A stretch of 28,280 nt of DNA. Source: DASVTR01 sp033855775. GTDB taxonomy: Bacteria; Acidobacteriota; Blastocatellia; Pyrinomonadales; Pyrinomonadaceae. The translations under genes were made by a program, and so were the position numbers. Below, piece after piece: positions 17,101 to 23,529 of this stretch (position 1 is its first letter; each line of letters opens with the position of its first letter). The notes under the pieces were generated by a model that was not told where the DNA came from, made no database searches, and worked only from the letters and a program-made list of their open reading frames with translations. The stretch is taken from NCBI GenBank assembly GCA_033855775.1, contig JAWVFT010000120.1, forward strand, positions 1 to 28,280, given 5' to 3'.

Positions 17101-19116
17101 GAGCCGGGCGCGCGGCTTTATCGAACGGGCGACCTCGCGCGTTATCTCTCGGACGGGCAGATTGAATTTCTGGGCCGCACGGACGAGCAGGTGAAGGTGC
17201 GCGGCTATCGCATCGAGTTGGGCGAGATAGAAGCGACGCTCGCCGAGCATGAACTGGTCAGGGAAGCGGTCGTCTTGGCGCGCGACGACAAGAGCGGGAC
17301 GCTCCGGCTCATCGCTTATGTCGTGCCGAAAATCGAGTCGTCTTTATCGTCCGAGCAGACGGCTGAGTTGCAGTCGCAGCAGGTGTCGCAGTGGCAGTTG
17401 CTTTACGACGACACGTATCGCCAATCGGTTGAGCGGGCGGAGCCTTCATTCAACATCGTCGGATGGAACAGCAGCTACACGGACGCGCCGATTCCCGCCG
17501 AAGAGATGCGCGAGTGGCGCAACGCGACCGTCGAACGCCTGCTCGCTTTGCGCCCGCAGAGCGCGCTGGAAATCGGCTGCGGCACGGGCCTGCTGCTCTC
17601 TCAAGTCGCGCCGCATTGCGAGACTTACTACGGCACGGACTTCTCGCAGAGTTCGCTCGACTACGTGCAACACAGTTTGATTGCGAACGACGCGGCTCTG
17701 TCTAATGTCAAGCTGCTCAAATGTCGCGCCGATGAGTTCGCAGGATTAACGGGCGAGTCGTTCGACCTCGTTATCATCAATTCCGTGGCGCAGTACTTTC
17801 CGAGCCTCGATTATCTACTGCGCGTGATGGAAGGCGCGTTCAAGGTCTTGAAGCCGGACGGCTGTTTGTTCCTCGGCGACCTGCGCAACCTCAGACTGCT
17901 CGAAGCCTTTCATGCTTCCGTGCAGCTTTATCAAGCGCCGTCGACGCTCGACTTGGAAACTTTGCGCGAGCGCGTTCGCCAGAGCGCGGCGCTTGAGGAA
18001 GAGTTGCTGATTGACCCCGCGCTGTTCGGCGCGCTCGGCCAGCGTTTCCCGCAACTGGCCTCCGCCAATGTTCATCTCAAGCGCAGCCGTCATCATAACG
18101 AGTTGACGCGCTTTCGCTACGACGTGGCCTTGCGTCCGGGCAGCCGAAGCGCTGCCGCAGAGTCGCCCGTGCTTGACTGGCAGCAGCTTGGCCTGACCGT
18201 TGACGCTCTCAAACAGATGCTCTCGGAGCAGCAACCGGAGCGGCTCGAAGTTTGCCGCGTGCCGAACGCCAGAGTCGCGGCGGACGTGAAGACGGTCGAA
18301 CTGTTGAGCGGGCGCGACGCGGCCTCGAACGCTCTTGAATTGCGCGCGGCTCTGGCTTCCGCAGATGCGCGCGGCGTTGACCCGGAACACGTTTGGAGCT
18401 TGAGCGAGGCTCTGCCCTACGGCGTCAATATTCGCTGGTCCGCGACGGATGATGATTGCTTTGATGTGACGTTGCGACGCAGGACAAACAACTCGCAGGG
18501 TTTTTCCGATGACGCGTCAAACGAGCTTGCCGTCGCGCCGCGCAGGCCGAAGCCTTTGTCACACTACGCGAACAATCCGTTGCGCGGAATGCTGTCGCGC
18601 AGTCTGGTTCCGCAGCTGCGCAGCTTCGTGCGCGAGCGGCTGCCGGAATACATGATGCCCGCGACCTTCATCATGCTCGACGAGTTGCCCGTGACGCCCC
18701 ACGGCAAGCTGGACCAGCGCGCTCTGCCCTTGCCAGACCAGGCTGGCCCGGCCCTGCGAATTGATTACACTGCGCCGCGCACGCAGACGGAAGAGACGCT
18801 GGCCGCCATCTGGATTGAGGTGCTCGGCCTTGAGCGCGTCGGCGTCCTGGACGACTTTTTCGAGTTGGGCGGCCATTCGTTGCTTGCGACCAAAATCGTT
18901 TCGAGAATCCGCTCGGCCTTTCAGCTTGAGTTGCCGCTGCGCAGTCTCTTCGAGGCTCCGACCGTCGCGCAACTGTCCGAGGCGATAACGAAGGCCAAGA
19001 GCAACGGCGGCGAAAGCCTGCGCTCGCCCGTCATCAAGCGCGTGTCCAGAGAGCAGTATCGCTTGAAGCCTTCCACGGAGTCGCCGCGCGCAGCGGAACT
19101 GGAAGCCGTAGATTAA
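11140..19116 (+). CDS. Non-ribosomal peptide synthetase, modules 3 and 4 (C-A-T-C-A-nMT-T)
   Basis: This is a 2658-residue bimodular NRPS. A short N-terminal helix (LSQEKRELLEKLLKK) is a typical docking start. Module 3: C with HHIVSDT at 177-183, A with YTSGSTGRPKG at 686-696 and A10 K1043, T with S1100. Its pocket, starting D732 in FDASVWEF, reads about DAWQFGIIDK, close to a known glutamine code. Module 4: C with HHIVTDG at 1294-1300, A with YTSGSTGKPKG at 1770-1780. Its pocket, starting D1816, reads DAWFLGNVVK, a known leucine code. An N-methyltransferase (about 2080-2330, SAM loop EIGCGTG 2144-2150) is inserted before the A10 lysine K2523. The final T has S2580. There is no epimerase, thioesterase or reductase; the tail ends with KRVSREQYRLK (2633-2643). 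The start overlaps the PKS stop by 8 bp (ATGAGTGA). The codes were read by eye and need formal prediction. Confidence 0.93.
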   Translation: MSELSERIASLSQEKRELLEKLLKKGGVSRARPSFIPRVAGDNALPLSFAQQRLWFLDQLEPGNSFYNISSPVRFNSAVNVYALSASLNEIIRRHEILRSSFRLVDDSPAQVVAQSLELPLPLVDLSELPPLESERAASHLASLEAQQSFDMARGPLMRAKLVRLSAERHILLLTMHHIVSDTWSLGVLERELWTLYEAMLAGQPSPLEELPIQYGDYAAWQREQLQGELLETQLAYWKRQLSDAPPLLELPTDRPRPPAQSYRGASQWLSVSPELTGRLKQLSQREGVTLFMTLLAAFQVLLSRYAGQPDILVGTPVAGRNRIELEGLIGFFINTLVLRTDLSGEPTFRETLKRVREVCVGAYAHQDVPFEKLVEELQPERSLSRNPLFQVTFQLFSDAPSIVAPLAEVSDEMNASGESLEFDEERAPDDAPPDDEAFLEIERATAIFDLTFDMWENDGRLSGRVEYSTDLFDDATITRLLGSFQQLLEDAAANPDERVSRLSLLSEGERDLLLSEWNDTRADFSADACLHELFEQQAEREPLAVAVVFEQESLTYAELNERANRLARYLMRLGVGPESFVGVLMERSVEMVVALLGVLKAGAAYVPLDPSYPQERLRFMLDDAGAGVLLAQARVASLLPEYDGRVVLVDAEREAICDEGAEPLRSGAEPRWRGATAENIAYVIYTSGSTGRPKGVMISHRAICNHMLWMNERWPLDASDAVLQKTPISFDASVWEFYAPLFAGARLALARPEGQRDSAYLVEAIKQAGVTVVQLVPSQLQMLLDEPKLSECESLRRVFCGGEVLTTDLCERLRARLDTELHNIYGPTEAAIDATAWQYEPDTERAAQPIGRPISNTQIYLLDKHLQPVPIGVAGEIYIGGDGLARGYINRPELTAEKFLPDPFGTETGARLYRTGDLARYLPDGAIEFIGRLDYQVKIRGFRIELGEIEAVLRQHALVREAAVLVREDVQGDKRLVAYVVRVEELEGELNEQSRSDNQQPAGFNANPASLLRAHLKSRLPEHMLPSAFVWLDTLPLTAGGKLDWRSLPAPDDARPALDEMSAAPRTPVEEILANIWAGILRLERVGVNDNFFELGGHSLLGTQVISRVREAFNVEVPLRSLFESPTIAGMAESVETALRAERGSLAPPLAPVERERERELPLSFAQQRLWFLDQLVPGNPFYNVDTTTRLSSELDVDALKHSLNEIVRRHEALRTTFRMVDGQPAQIIAPALRLGLPVINLTHLPDAEREAEAARLAQLEAQRPFNLSEGPLVRASLLRLAADDYLLLLTLHHIVTDGWSMGVLFEELWTLYETYAAGSESELAELPLQYADFAVWQREWLQGEVLERQLSYWKRQLADIPALQLPADHVRPAVSSYKGARLPLRFPAELTAQLRKLSRSHGATLYMTLLAAFKALLCRYSGQTDIVVGTPVAGRDRIELERLIGFFVNTLALRTDVSGDPSFRLLLERVREVCLAAYAHQEAPFERLVEELQPERDLSRNPLFQVTFQLFSALDLSEQASDASEQTLQVERGTAIFDLAFTLWESQDGLGGQVEYSTELFDTPTIERMMEHYERLLEGCVADPELRVSELPLLGEQERERLLVEWNQTQSVELENQRCVHELFEQAARREPSAVAIVGARGAVSYGELNRRANQLARHLAKLGIEPETRVGVLFERSVEMVVALLAVLKAGAAYVPLDGSYPRERLAFMLKDAGVAALLTEQRLQNALPSYDGPLVCLDAELETIAREPDADLAIDVRPSNLAYVIYTSGSTGKPKGVGIEHRSLANLVGWHAGAYGLTAEDRAVLLSAPAFDASVWELWPYLCAGASVHIPTDEIRESPSLLLAWLAAQRISICFMPTPLAEIIIEETLPASLSLRTLLTGADKLHLWPQPDLPFRLANNYGPTENTVVTTAAWIDAGGKRNALPPIGHPIANVQVYILDKKLRPLPVGVAGELCVGGCGLARGYLNQPELTAEKFIPHPFSAEPGARLYRTGDLARYLSDGQIEFLGRTDEQVKVRGYRIELGEIEATLAEHELVREAVVLARDDKSGTLRLIAYVVPKIESSLSSEQTAELQSQQVSQWQLLYDDTYRQSVERAEPSFNIVGWNSSYTDAPIPAEEMREWRNATVERLLALRPQSALEIGCGTGLLLSQVAPHCETYYGTDFSQSSLDYVQHSLIANDAALSNVKLLKCRADEFAGLTGESFDLVIINSVAQYFPSLDYLLRVMEGAFKVLKPDGCLFLGDLRNLRLLEAFHASVQLYQAPSTLDLETLRERVRQSAALEEELLIDPALFGALGQRFPQLASANVHLKRSRHHNELTRFRYDVALRPGSRSAAAESPVLDWQQLGLTVDALKQMLSEQQPERLEVCRVPNARVAADVKTVELLSGRDAASNALELRAALASADARGVDPEHVWSLSEALPYGVNIRWSATDDDCFDVTLRRRTNNSQGFSDDASNELAVAPRRPKPLSHYANNPLRGMLSRSLVPQLRSFVRERLPEYMMPATFIMLDELPVTPHGKLDQRALPLPDQAGPALRIDYTAPRTQTEETLAAIWIEVLGLERVGVLDDFFELGGHSLLATKIVSRIRSAFQLELPLRSLFEAPTVAQLSEAITKAKSNGGESLRSPVIKRVSREQYRLKPSTESPRAAELEAVD

Positions 19117-19153
19117 GCGAGCCAGTCGAAGACGCCGCAACACGCTGAAAGAT

Positions 19154-19203
19154 GATGACGGCAGCAAGGCTTGAACTCGATGACGGCAGCAGCGCTTGAA
19201 CTT
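19154..19203. repeat. Tandem 25-bp direct repeat between NRPS3 and the thioesterase gene
   Basis: Two adjacent 25-bp units (19154-19178 and 19179-19203) differ at three positions. Each starts GATGACGGCAGCA and ends GCTTGAACT. They lie in the 119-bp non-coding spacer, so they may be a local duplication, an RNA structure element or a protein binding site. Confidence 0.7.
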
Positions 19204-19235
19204 GTTCTGATAGCTTCTCGACGGACGGACGAATC

Positions 19236-20039
19236 ATGTTGGACAGAGCGGCGTTGAATAACTGGTTTGTGTGCGGCAAGGCGAGCGCGCAGGCTGCTCT
19301 TCGCCTGTTCTGCTTTCCTTACGCCGGAGGCTCCGCCAGCGTCTTTCGCGGGTGGTCGGACACGTTGCCGGAGACGGTGGAAGTCTGCGCCGTTCAACTG
19401 CCGGGGCGCGGCAGTCGCCTGTTGGAGCCGACGATAAACAGCATGCCGCAGTTGATTGAGGCCGTGGCTCAAGCCCTGCGCCCGCGTCTGGACAAGCCGT
19501 GCGCCTTCTTCGGTCACAGCATGGGCGCGACCATCGGCTTGGAGTTGGCCCGCTATGTCCGCAGCGAGTGGCAGGTCGAGCCGCTTCATCTCTTCGTTTC
19601 GGGCAGCCGCGCTCCGCAGGCGCGCAGCCGCGAGCCTGCGACTTACGATTTGCCGGAGGCAGAGTTTCTGGAAGAGTTGCGACGACTGAAGGGAACGCCC
19701 GCCGAAATCCTTGACCATCCAGAGTTGATGCGACTGATGGCGCCAGTCCTGCGCGCCGACTTCGCCCTCGCACAGACCTATCTTTACAAAACGGCAGCCC
19801 CGCTCTCATGTCCCATCACGGCCTTCGGCGGCCTTGCGGACAAGGCTGTCACCGAGCGACAGTTGCAAGCATGGCAGGCGCAGACCATCGCGCGTTTCTC
19901 TCTACGGATGATTCGCGGCGACCACTTCTTCATACACGAATCGCAAACGCTCCTGCTCGCGGCCATTGCGAAAGAACTGCATCGCATTGTGAAGCGACTT
20001 GAGCGCAACGCCGCGCTGAGTTCAAGCGAGAATGCATGA
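19236..20039 (+). CDS. Type II thioesterase of the NRPS-PKS cluster
   Basis: A 267-residue alpha/beta hydrolase of the stand-alone (type II) thioesterase family that accompanies NRPS and PKS clusters. The opening LFCFPYAGGSASVFRGW (about 25-41) is the family signature, the nucleophile elbow is FGHSMGA with S95, the acid is probably D202 in FGGLADK, and the histidine is H230 in GDHFF. Such enzymes remove wrong or stalled acyl groups from carrier domains. As the assembly line ends without its own thioesterase, this one could conceivably also release the product, though type II enzymes usually only edit. It follows NRPS3 by 119 bp with a weak ribosome binding site (purine-rich GGACGGACGA), and probably belongs to the same transcript. 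Length and residues are normal for the family. Confidence 0.9.
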   Translation: MLDRAALNNWFVCGKASAQAALRLFCFPYAGGSASVFRGWSDTLPETVEVCAVQLPGRGSRLLEPTINSMPQLIEAVAQALRPRLDKPCAFFGHSMGATIGLELARYVRSEWQVEPLHLFVSGSRAPQARSREPATYDLPEAEFLEELRRLKGTPAEILDHPELMRLMAPVLRADFALAQTYLYKTAAPLSCPITAFGGLADKAVTERQLQAWQAQTIARFSLRMIRGDHFFIHESQTLLLAAIAKELHRIVKRLERNAALSSSENA

Positions 20040-20127
20040 GGCTTCTCTTCATGCAGCGTTCAACTACGGCGCAGAGTTCAACTACGAAGCCGTCGCAGAG
20101 TTGAACTTACGGCGGCTTCGTTCAGCC

Positions 20128-20165
20128 CCTTGCGGCTGGCGGCGCCGCCTCGCCAAGGCTCCTTT
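20128..20165 (+). terminator. Possible transcription terminator after the thioesterase gene
   Basis: An imperfect GC-rich dyad (CCTTG ... GGCGGC/GCCGCC ... CAAGG) spans about 20128-20158 and is followed by CTCCTTTTCC. The central palindrome leaves little loop and the T-run is short, so a rho-independent terminator is only possible, not clear. Confidence 0.25.
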
Positions 20166-20188
20166 TCCAGCGGGCTTCCCGCAAACTC

Positions 20189-20217
20189 TTGACAACCGTA
20201 TGCATCGGTTATATCGT
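20189..20217 (+). promoter_or_regulatory. Weak candidate promoter ahead of the tail operon
   Basis: TTGACA at 20189-20194 is followed after 17 bp by TATCGT (20212-20217); TATATC two bases earlier is an alternative at shorter spacing. It would give a leader of about 400 bases before the sheath gene, which is long, so the real promoter may be elsewhere in the gap. Confidence 0.25.
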
Positions 20218-20625
20218 GCGGGCGTTCCAATGTTGCGCGCCCCGCCGGCGAACTTAATCTTTGCCGGCATCACAAAAGCCCACAGCAATTCGTGTGGCCT
20301 GTTTCTCACTTCGGCTTTTTTGCAAGACCCGTTAACGTTCAATCTCGCCGTTAACTTTGCTTCTCTTCAGAACGAACCAAGGGCCGTGCGTTCCTGTTCC
20401 TTGCCTGCTTCGGACACTTACCTGAGCAAGCGATTCATCGCTTCTTAAGTAACCCTGACCTCTGTGCGGAGGCGTCTGAGGTTGCGGCCAAACTATCTTT
20501 GTCAATCGAGTCTGAGCGCATCAAGACCCAAGCTTCGTCGCGCCACGAAATCAGCGAGCGGCCACGTTCTCTCGCTTCGAGAAGATGCTGACGGTCGTTC
20601 CTTAACTTGAAAGAGAGGACACTTC

Positions 20626-22233
20626 ATGCCTTCCACGACTACCTATCCCGGCGTTTACGTCGAGGAAATTCCGAGCGGTGTTCGCACCATTACCGGAGTC
20701 GCCACCTCCATCACCGCCTTCATCGGCTCTGCTCCGCGCGGGCCGGTCAACGACCCGACCGTCATCAACAACTTCGGCGACTACGAGCGGCTCTTCGGCG
20801 GGCTGGTGGTCAGCAGCACGATGAGCTACGCCGTGCGCGATTTCTACCTGAACGGCGGCAGCCAGGCCATCATCGTGCGCCTGACTGGCACGGGCGCGGG
20901 GCCTGCGACCGCCAGCCTGCCCGGCAGCGGCGCGGCCCTTGTGCTCGAAGCCAGCAGCAGCGGCCTCTGGGGCAACAAGCTGCGCGCGGGCGTCAACTAC
21001 AAAACCCGCGACGAGAAAGACCCGAACCCGGACCTCTCGCTCTTCAATCTGACCATCTTTGAAGACACGGGGACGGACGGCGGCGGCGCTCCGCCCGAAA
21101 AGTTTTTCAACGTCTCGACCAACCCGAACGACCCGCGCTATCTGCCGCGCGTGTTGGAGCAGGGTTCGGCTCTGGCGCGCGTGCAGAAGTTGGCGGGCGT
21201 CTACAGCATCGGCACGGGCCGCCCGTTTCAGACGATCGCCAGCCCGCCGACCAGCCCCTTGACCGAAGGCTTCGTTCCTTTCGGCGGCGGCTTTGAAGGG
21301 GCCGTGCCGGGAACCAACGAATATCTCGGCAGCCCCGCGCAAAAGCAGGGAATCTACGCGCTCGAAAAAGCAGACCTCTTCAACCTGCTCTGCATTCCGC
21401 CGCCCGACCGCGACGCCGCGCCGGACACCGCGCCCACCGTCTATCAGGCGGCCATGGCTTACTGCAAAGACCGTCGCGCGATGCTCATCGTCGATTCGCC
21501 CAAAGACTGGGGCGCGTTGCCGCAGGGCGCCGCGGCCAAGGCCATCGCCGGTCTCGGCGCGCTCGGGCTCTCCGGCACGGCCTCGCGCAATGCCGCGCTC
21601 TATTTCCCGCGCGTCATAGAGCCTGACCGCAATCGTGATAATCAACTGGATGTCTTCGTGCCGTGCGGCATTATCGCCGGAGTGATGGCGAGCACAGACA
21701 CGAACCGCGGAGTCTGGAAAGCGCCCGCCGGTTTGGACGCCGCGATGAACGGCATTCAAGGATTGCAAGTGAATATGACGGACGCCGAAAACGGTCAACT
21801 CAATCCGCTCGGCATCAACTGCCTGCGCTCATTCCCCGTCAACGGTCGCGTCGTCTGGGGAGCGCGCACGATGCGCGGGGCCGACCAACTGGCCGACGAG
21901 TACAAGTATATCCCCGTCAGGCGCACGGCCCTCTTCATCGAAGAGAGTCTCTATCGCGGGACCCAATGGGTCGTCTTCGAGCCGAACGACGAGCCGCTCT
22001 GGGCGCAGATTCGTTTGAACGTCGGAGCCTTCATGCAAAATCTTTTCCGGCAGGGAGCCTTTCAAGGCAAGACCCCGCGCGAAGCTTATCTCGTCAAGTG
22101 CGATAAAGAGACGACGACGCAGAACGACATCAACCTCGGCATCGTCAACGTGCTGGTCGGATTTGCGCCCCTCAAGCCTGCTGAGTTCGTCATCCTTAAA
22201 ATTCAGCAGTTGGCCGGGCAGATCGCAACCTAA
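20626..22233 (+). CDS. Contractile tail sheath protein (phage/eCIS type)
   Basis: This 535-residue protein belongs to the phage tail sheath family. The N-terminus TTYPGVYVEEIPSG (about 5-18) is the typical sheath start, followed by ITAFIGSAPRGPVNDP. The C-terminal GFAPLKPAEFVILKIQQLAG matches the usual ending '..PvrPAEFviiri.q'. In contractile injection systems the sheath surrounds the inner tube and contracts to drive it into a target membrane. Subunits interlock through the terminal strands of neighbours, and both termini are present here. Start ATG 20626 is preceded by AGAGAGGA at 20612-20619. Only one sheath gene is seen here, whereas Afp/PVC-type clusters carry several in tandem. The tube gene follows after 24 bp. 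Confidence 0.92.
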   Translation: MPSTTTYPGVYVEEIPSGVRTITGVATSITAFIGSAPRGPVNDPTVINNFGDYERLFGGLVVSSTMSYAVRDFYLNGGSQAIIVRLTGTGAGPATASLPGSGAALVLEASSSGLWGNKLRAGVNYKTRDEKDPNPDLSLFNLTIFEDTGTDGGGAPPEKFFNVSTNPNDPRYLPRVLEQGSALARVQKLAGVYSIGTGRPFQTIASPPTSPLTEGFVPFGGGFEGAVPGTNEYLGSPAQKQGIYALEKADLFNLLCIPPPDRDAAPDTAPTVYQAAMAYCKDRRAMLIVDSPKDWGALPQGAAAKAIAGLGALGLSGTASRNAALYFPRVIEPDRNRDNQLDVFVPCGIIAGVMASTDTNRGVWKAPAGLDAAMNGIQGLQVNMTDAENGQLNPLGINCLRSFPVNGRVVWGARTMRGADQLADEYKYIPVRRTALFIEESLYRGTQWVVFEPNDEPLWAQIRLNVGAFMQNLFRQGAFQGKTPREAYLVKCDKETTTQNDINLGIVNVLVGFAPLKPAEFVILKIQQLAGQIAT

Positions 22234-22257
22234 AAGTTTCACTGAAGGAGACACATC

Positions 22258-22782
<525 letters not shown>

Positions 22783-22785
22783 TAA

Positions 22786-23529
22786 ATGACGATGCGCGCT
22801 CTGTCGGCTTCCGAATTGTTGGAGGTCCGGGAACGCGGCGGCTCGCAAACGCCCGTCGGGCGCGCTCTACTTTTGCTCGCCGCCGCCTGCCCCGAAACCT
22901 CGCCGGAAGAGTTGGCCCAACTCTCTGTCGGGCAACGCGACGCGCGGCTCCTGAAGCTGCGGGAACTGACCTTCGGCCCGCGCCTTCACAGTCTCGCCAC
23001 CTGTGCGGCGTGCCGGGAACAACTGGAATTGAGCTTCACTTCAGCCGACCTGTTGTTTCCGTCAGATGAATCCACAGAGCCACTCGTCCTGCGCATCGCT
23101 CCCTTCGAAGTGCGCTTTCGCTTGCCGGACAGCCTCGATCTGGCGGCGATTAGTGTCGGTGAAAACAGGGACGCGGGGGCAGCCCGCCAGTTGCTCTTGG
23201 AGCGTTGCCTGTTGTCGATAGAGCGCGCGGGCGAGCAGGCGCGCATCGCCGATTTGCCGCCGTTGGTGTTGGAGGCAATCGTCGAACGGATGGCCGAGGC
23301 AGACCCGCAGGCGGACGTGCAGATTGCTCTAACGTGTCCGCAATGCGCCGCGCGTTTTCAAGCGCCGTTCGACATCGAGTCTTTCTTCTGGAACGAAATC
23401 AGCGCGTGGGCCGAGCGTCTGTTGAATGAGGTTCACATCCTCGCGTCGAGCTACGGCTGGCGGGAAGCAGACATCTTGAACATGAGTTCGTGGCGTCGCC
23501 ATTTCTATCTCGGCTTGATAAACGGATGA
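22786..23529 (+). CDS. Baseplate-associated protein with two CxxC motifs, T4 baseplate/hub-chaperone-like
   Basis: This 247-residue protein sits directly after the tube gene, where eCIS and contractile-phage clusters often encode a baseplate-associated or hub-assembly protein. Two CxxC pairs, CAAC at 73-76 and CPQC at 184-187, each within a short strand-rich context, could together bind one zinc ion. They are separated by an acidic helical region, including an LPPLVLEAIVERMAEADPQ stretch. The C-terminus FFWNEISAWAERLLNEVHIL followed by YGWREADILNMSSWRRHFYL resembles T4-type baseplate/hub-chaperone proteins, which end with a 'ha.Ygw.e.eil.l...rr..yl' segment. The ATG is 3 bp after the tube stop, and the gene ends overlapping the next one (ATGA). 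The exact role (structural or chaperone) cannot be decided from sequence. Confidence 0.65.
   Translation: MTMRALSASELLEVRERGGSQTPVGRALLLLAAACPETSPEELAQLSVGQRDARLLKLRELTFGPRLHSLATCAACREQLELSFTSADLLFPSDESTEPLVLRIAPFEVRFRLPDSLDLAAISVGENRDAGAARQLLLERCLLSIERAGEQARIADLPPLVLEAIVERMAEADPQADVQIALTCPQCAARFQAPFDIESFFWNEISAWAERLLNEVHILASSYGWREADILNMSSWRRHFYLGLING

Larger units (their letters stand above)
20040..20625. other. 586-bp gene-poor gap separating the assembly line from the tail operon
   Basis: No convincing gene. A 138-codon frame (20032-20448) lacks a ribosome binding site and recognisable domains, and its composition differs from neighbouring proteins. The left part holds three GTT(C/G)AACT(T)ACG-like repeats (20058-20068, 20076-20086, 20100-20112), an 8-bp inverted repeat ACGAAGCC/GGCTTCGT (20084-20091 and 20114-20121) and a GC-rich dyad with the perfect 12-bp palindrome GGCGGCGCCGCC (20138-20149). 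A possible promoter lies at 20189-20217. The right part (20450-20600) shows nothing distinctive. Confidence 0.5.

Noticed and set aside
11140..19116. Epimerization or dehydratase domains hidden in the megasynthases
   Set aside because: Every interdomain stretch was accounted for by C, A, T, nMT, KS, AT, KR or linker sequence. No epimerase-type second HH block after a carrier and no DH hotdog motif was seen.
20032..20448. 138-codon plus-strand frame in the gap before the sheath gene
   Set aside because: No ribosome binding site, no recognisable domain, starts inside the thioesterase end, and residue make-up unlike a folded protein. Treated as chance.
20602..21798. 398-codon minus-strand frame antisense to the sheath gene
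   Set aside because: The sense frame is a clear sheath protein with proper start and ribosome binding site. The antisense is low-complexity Arg/Ala/Gly.
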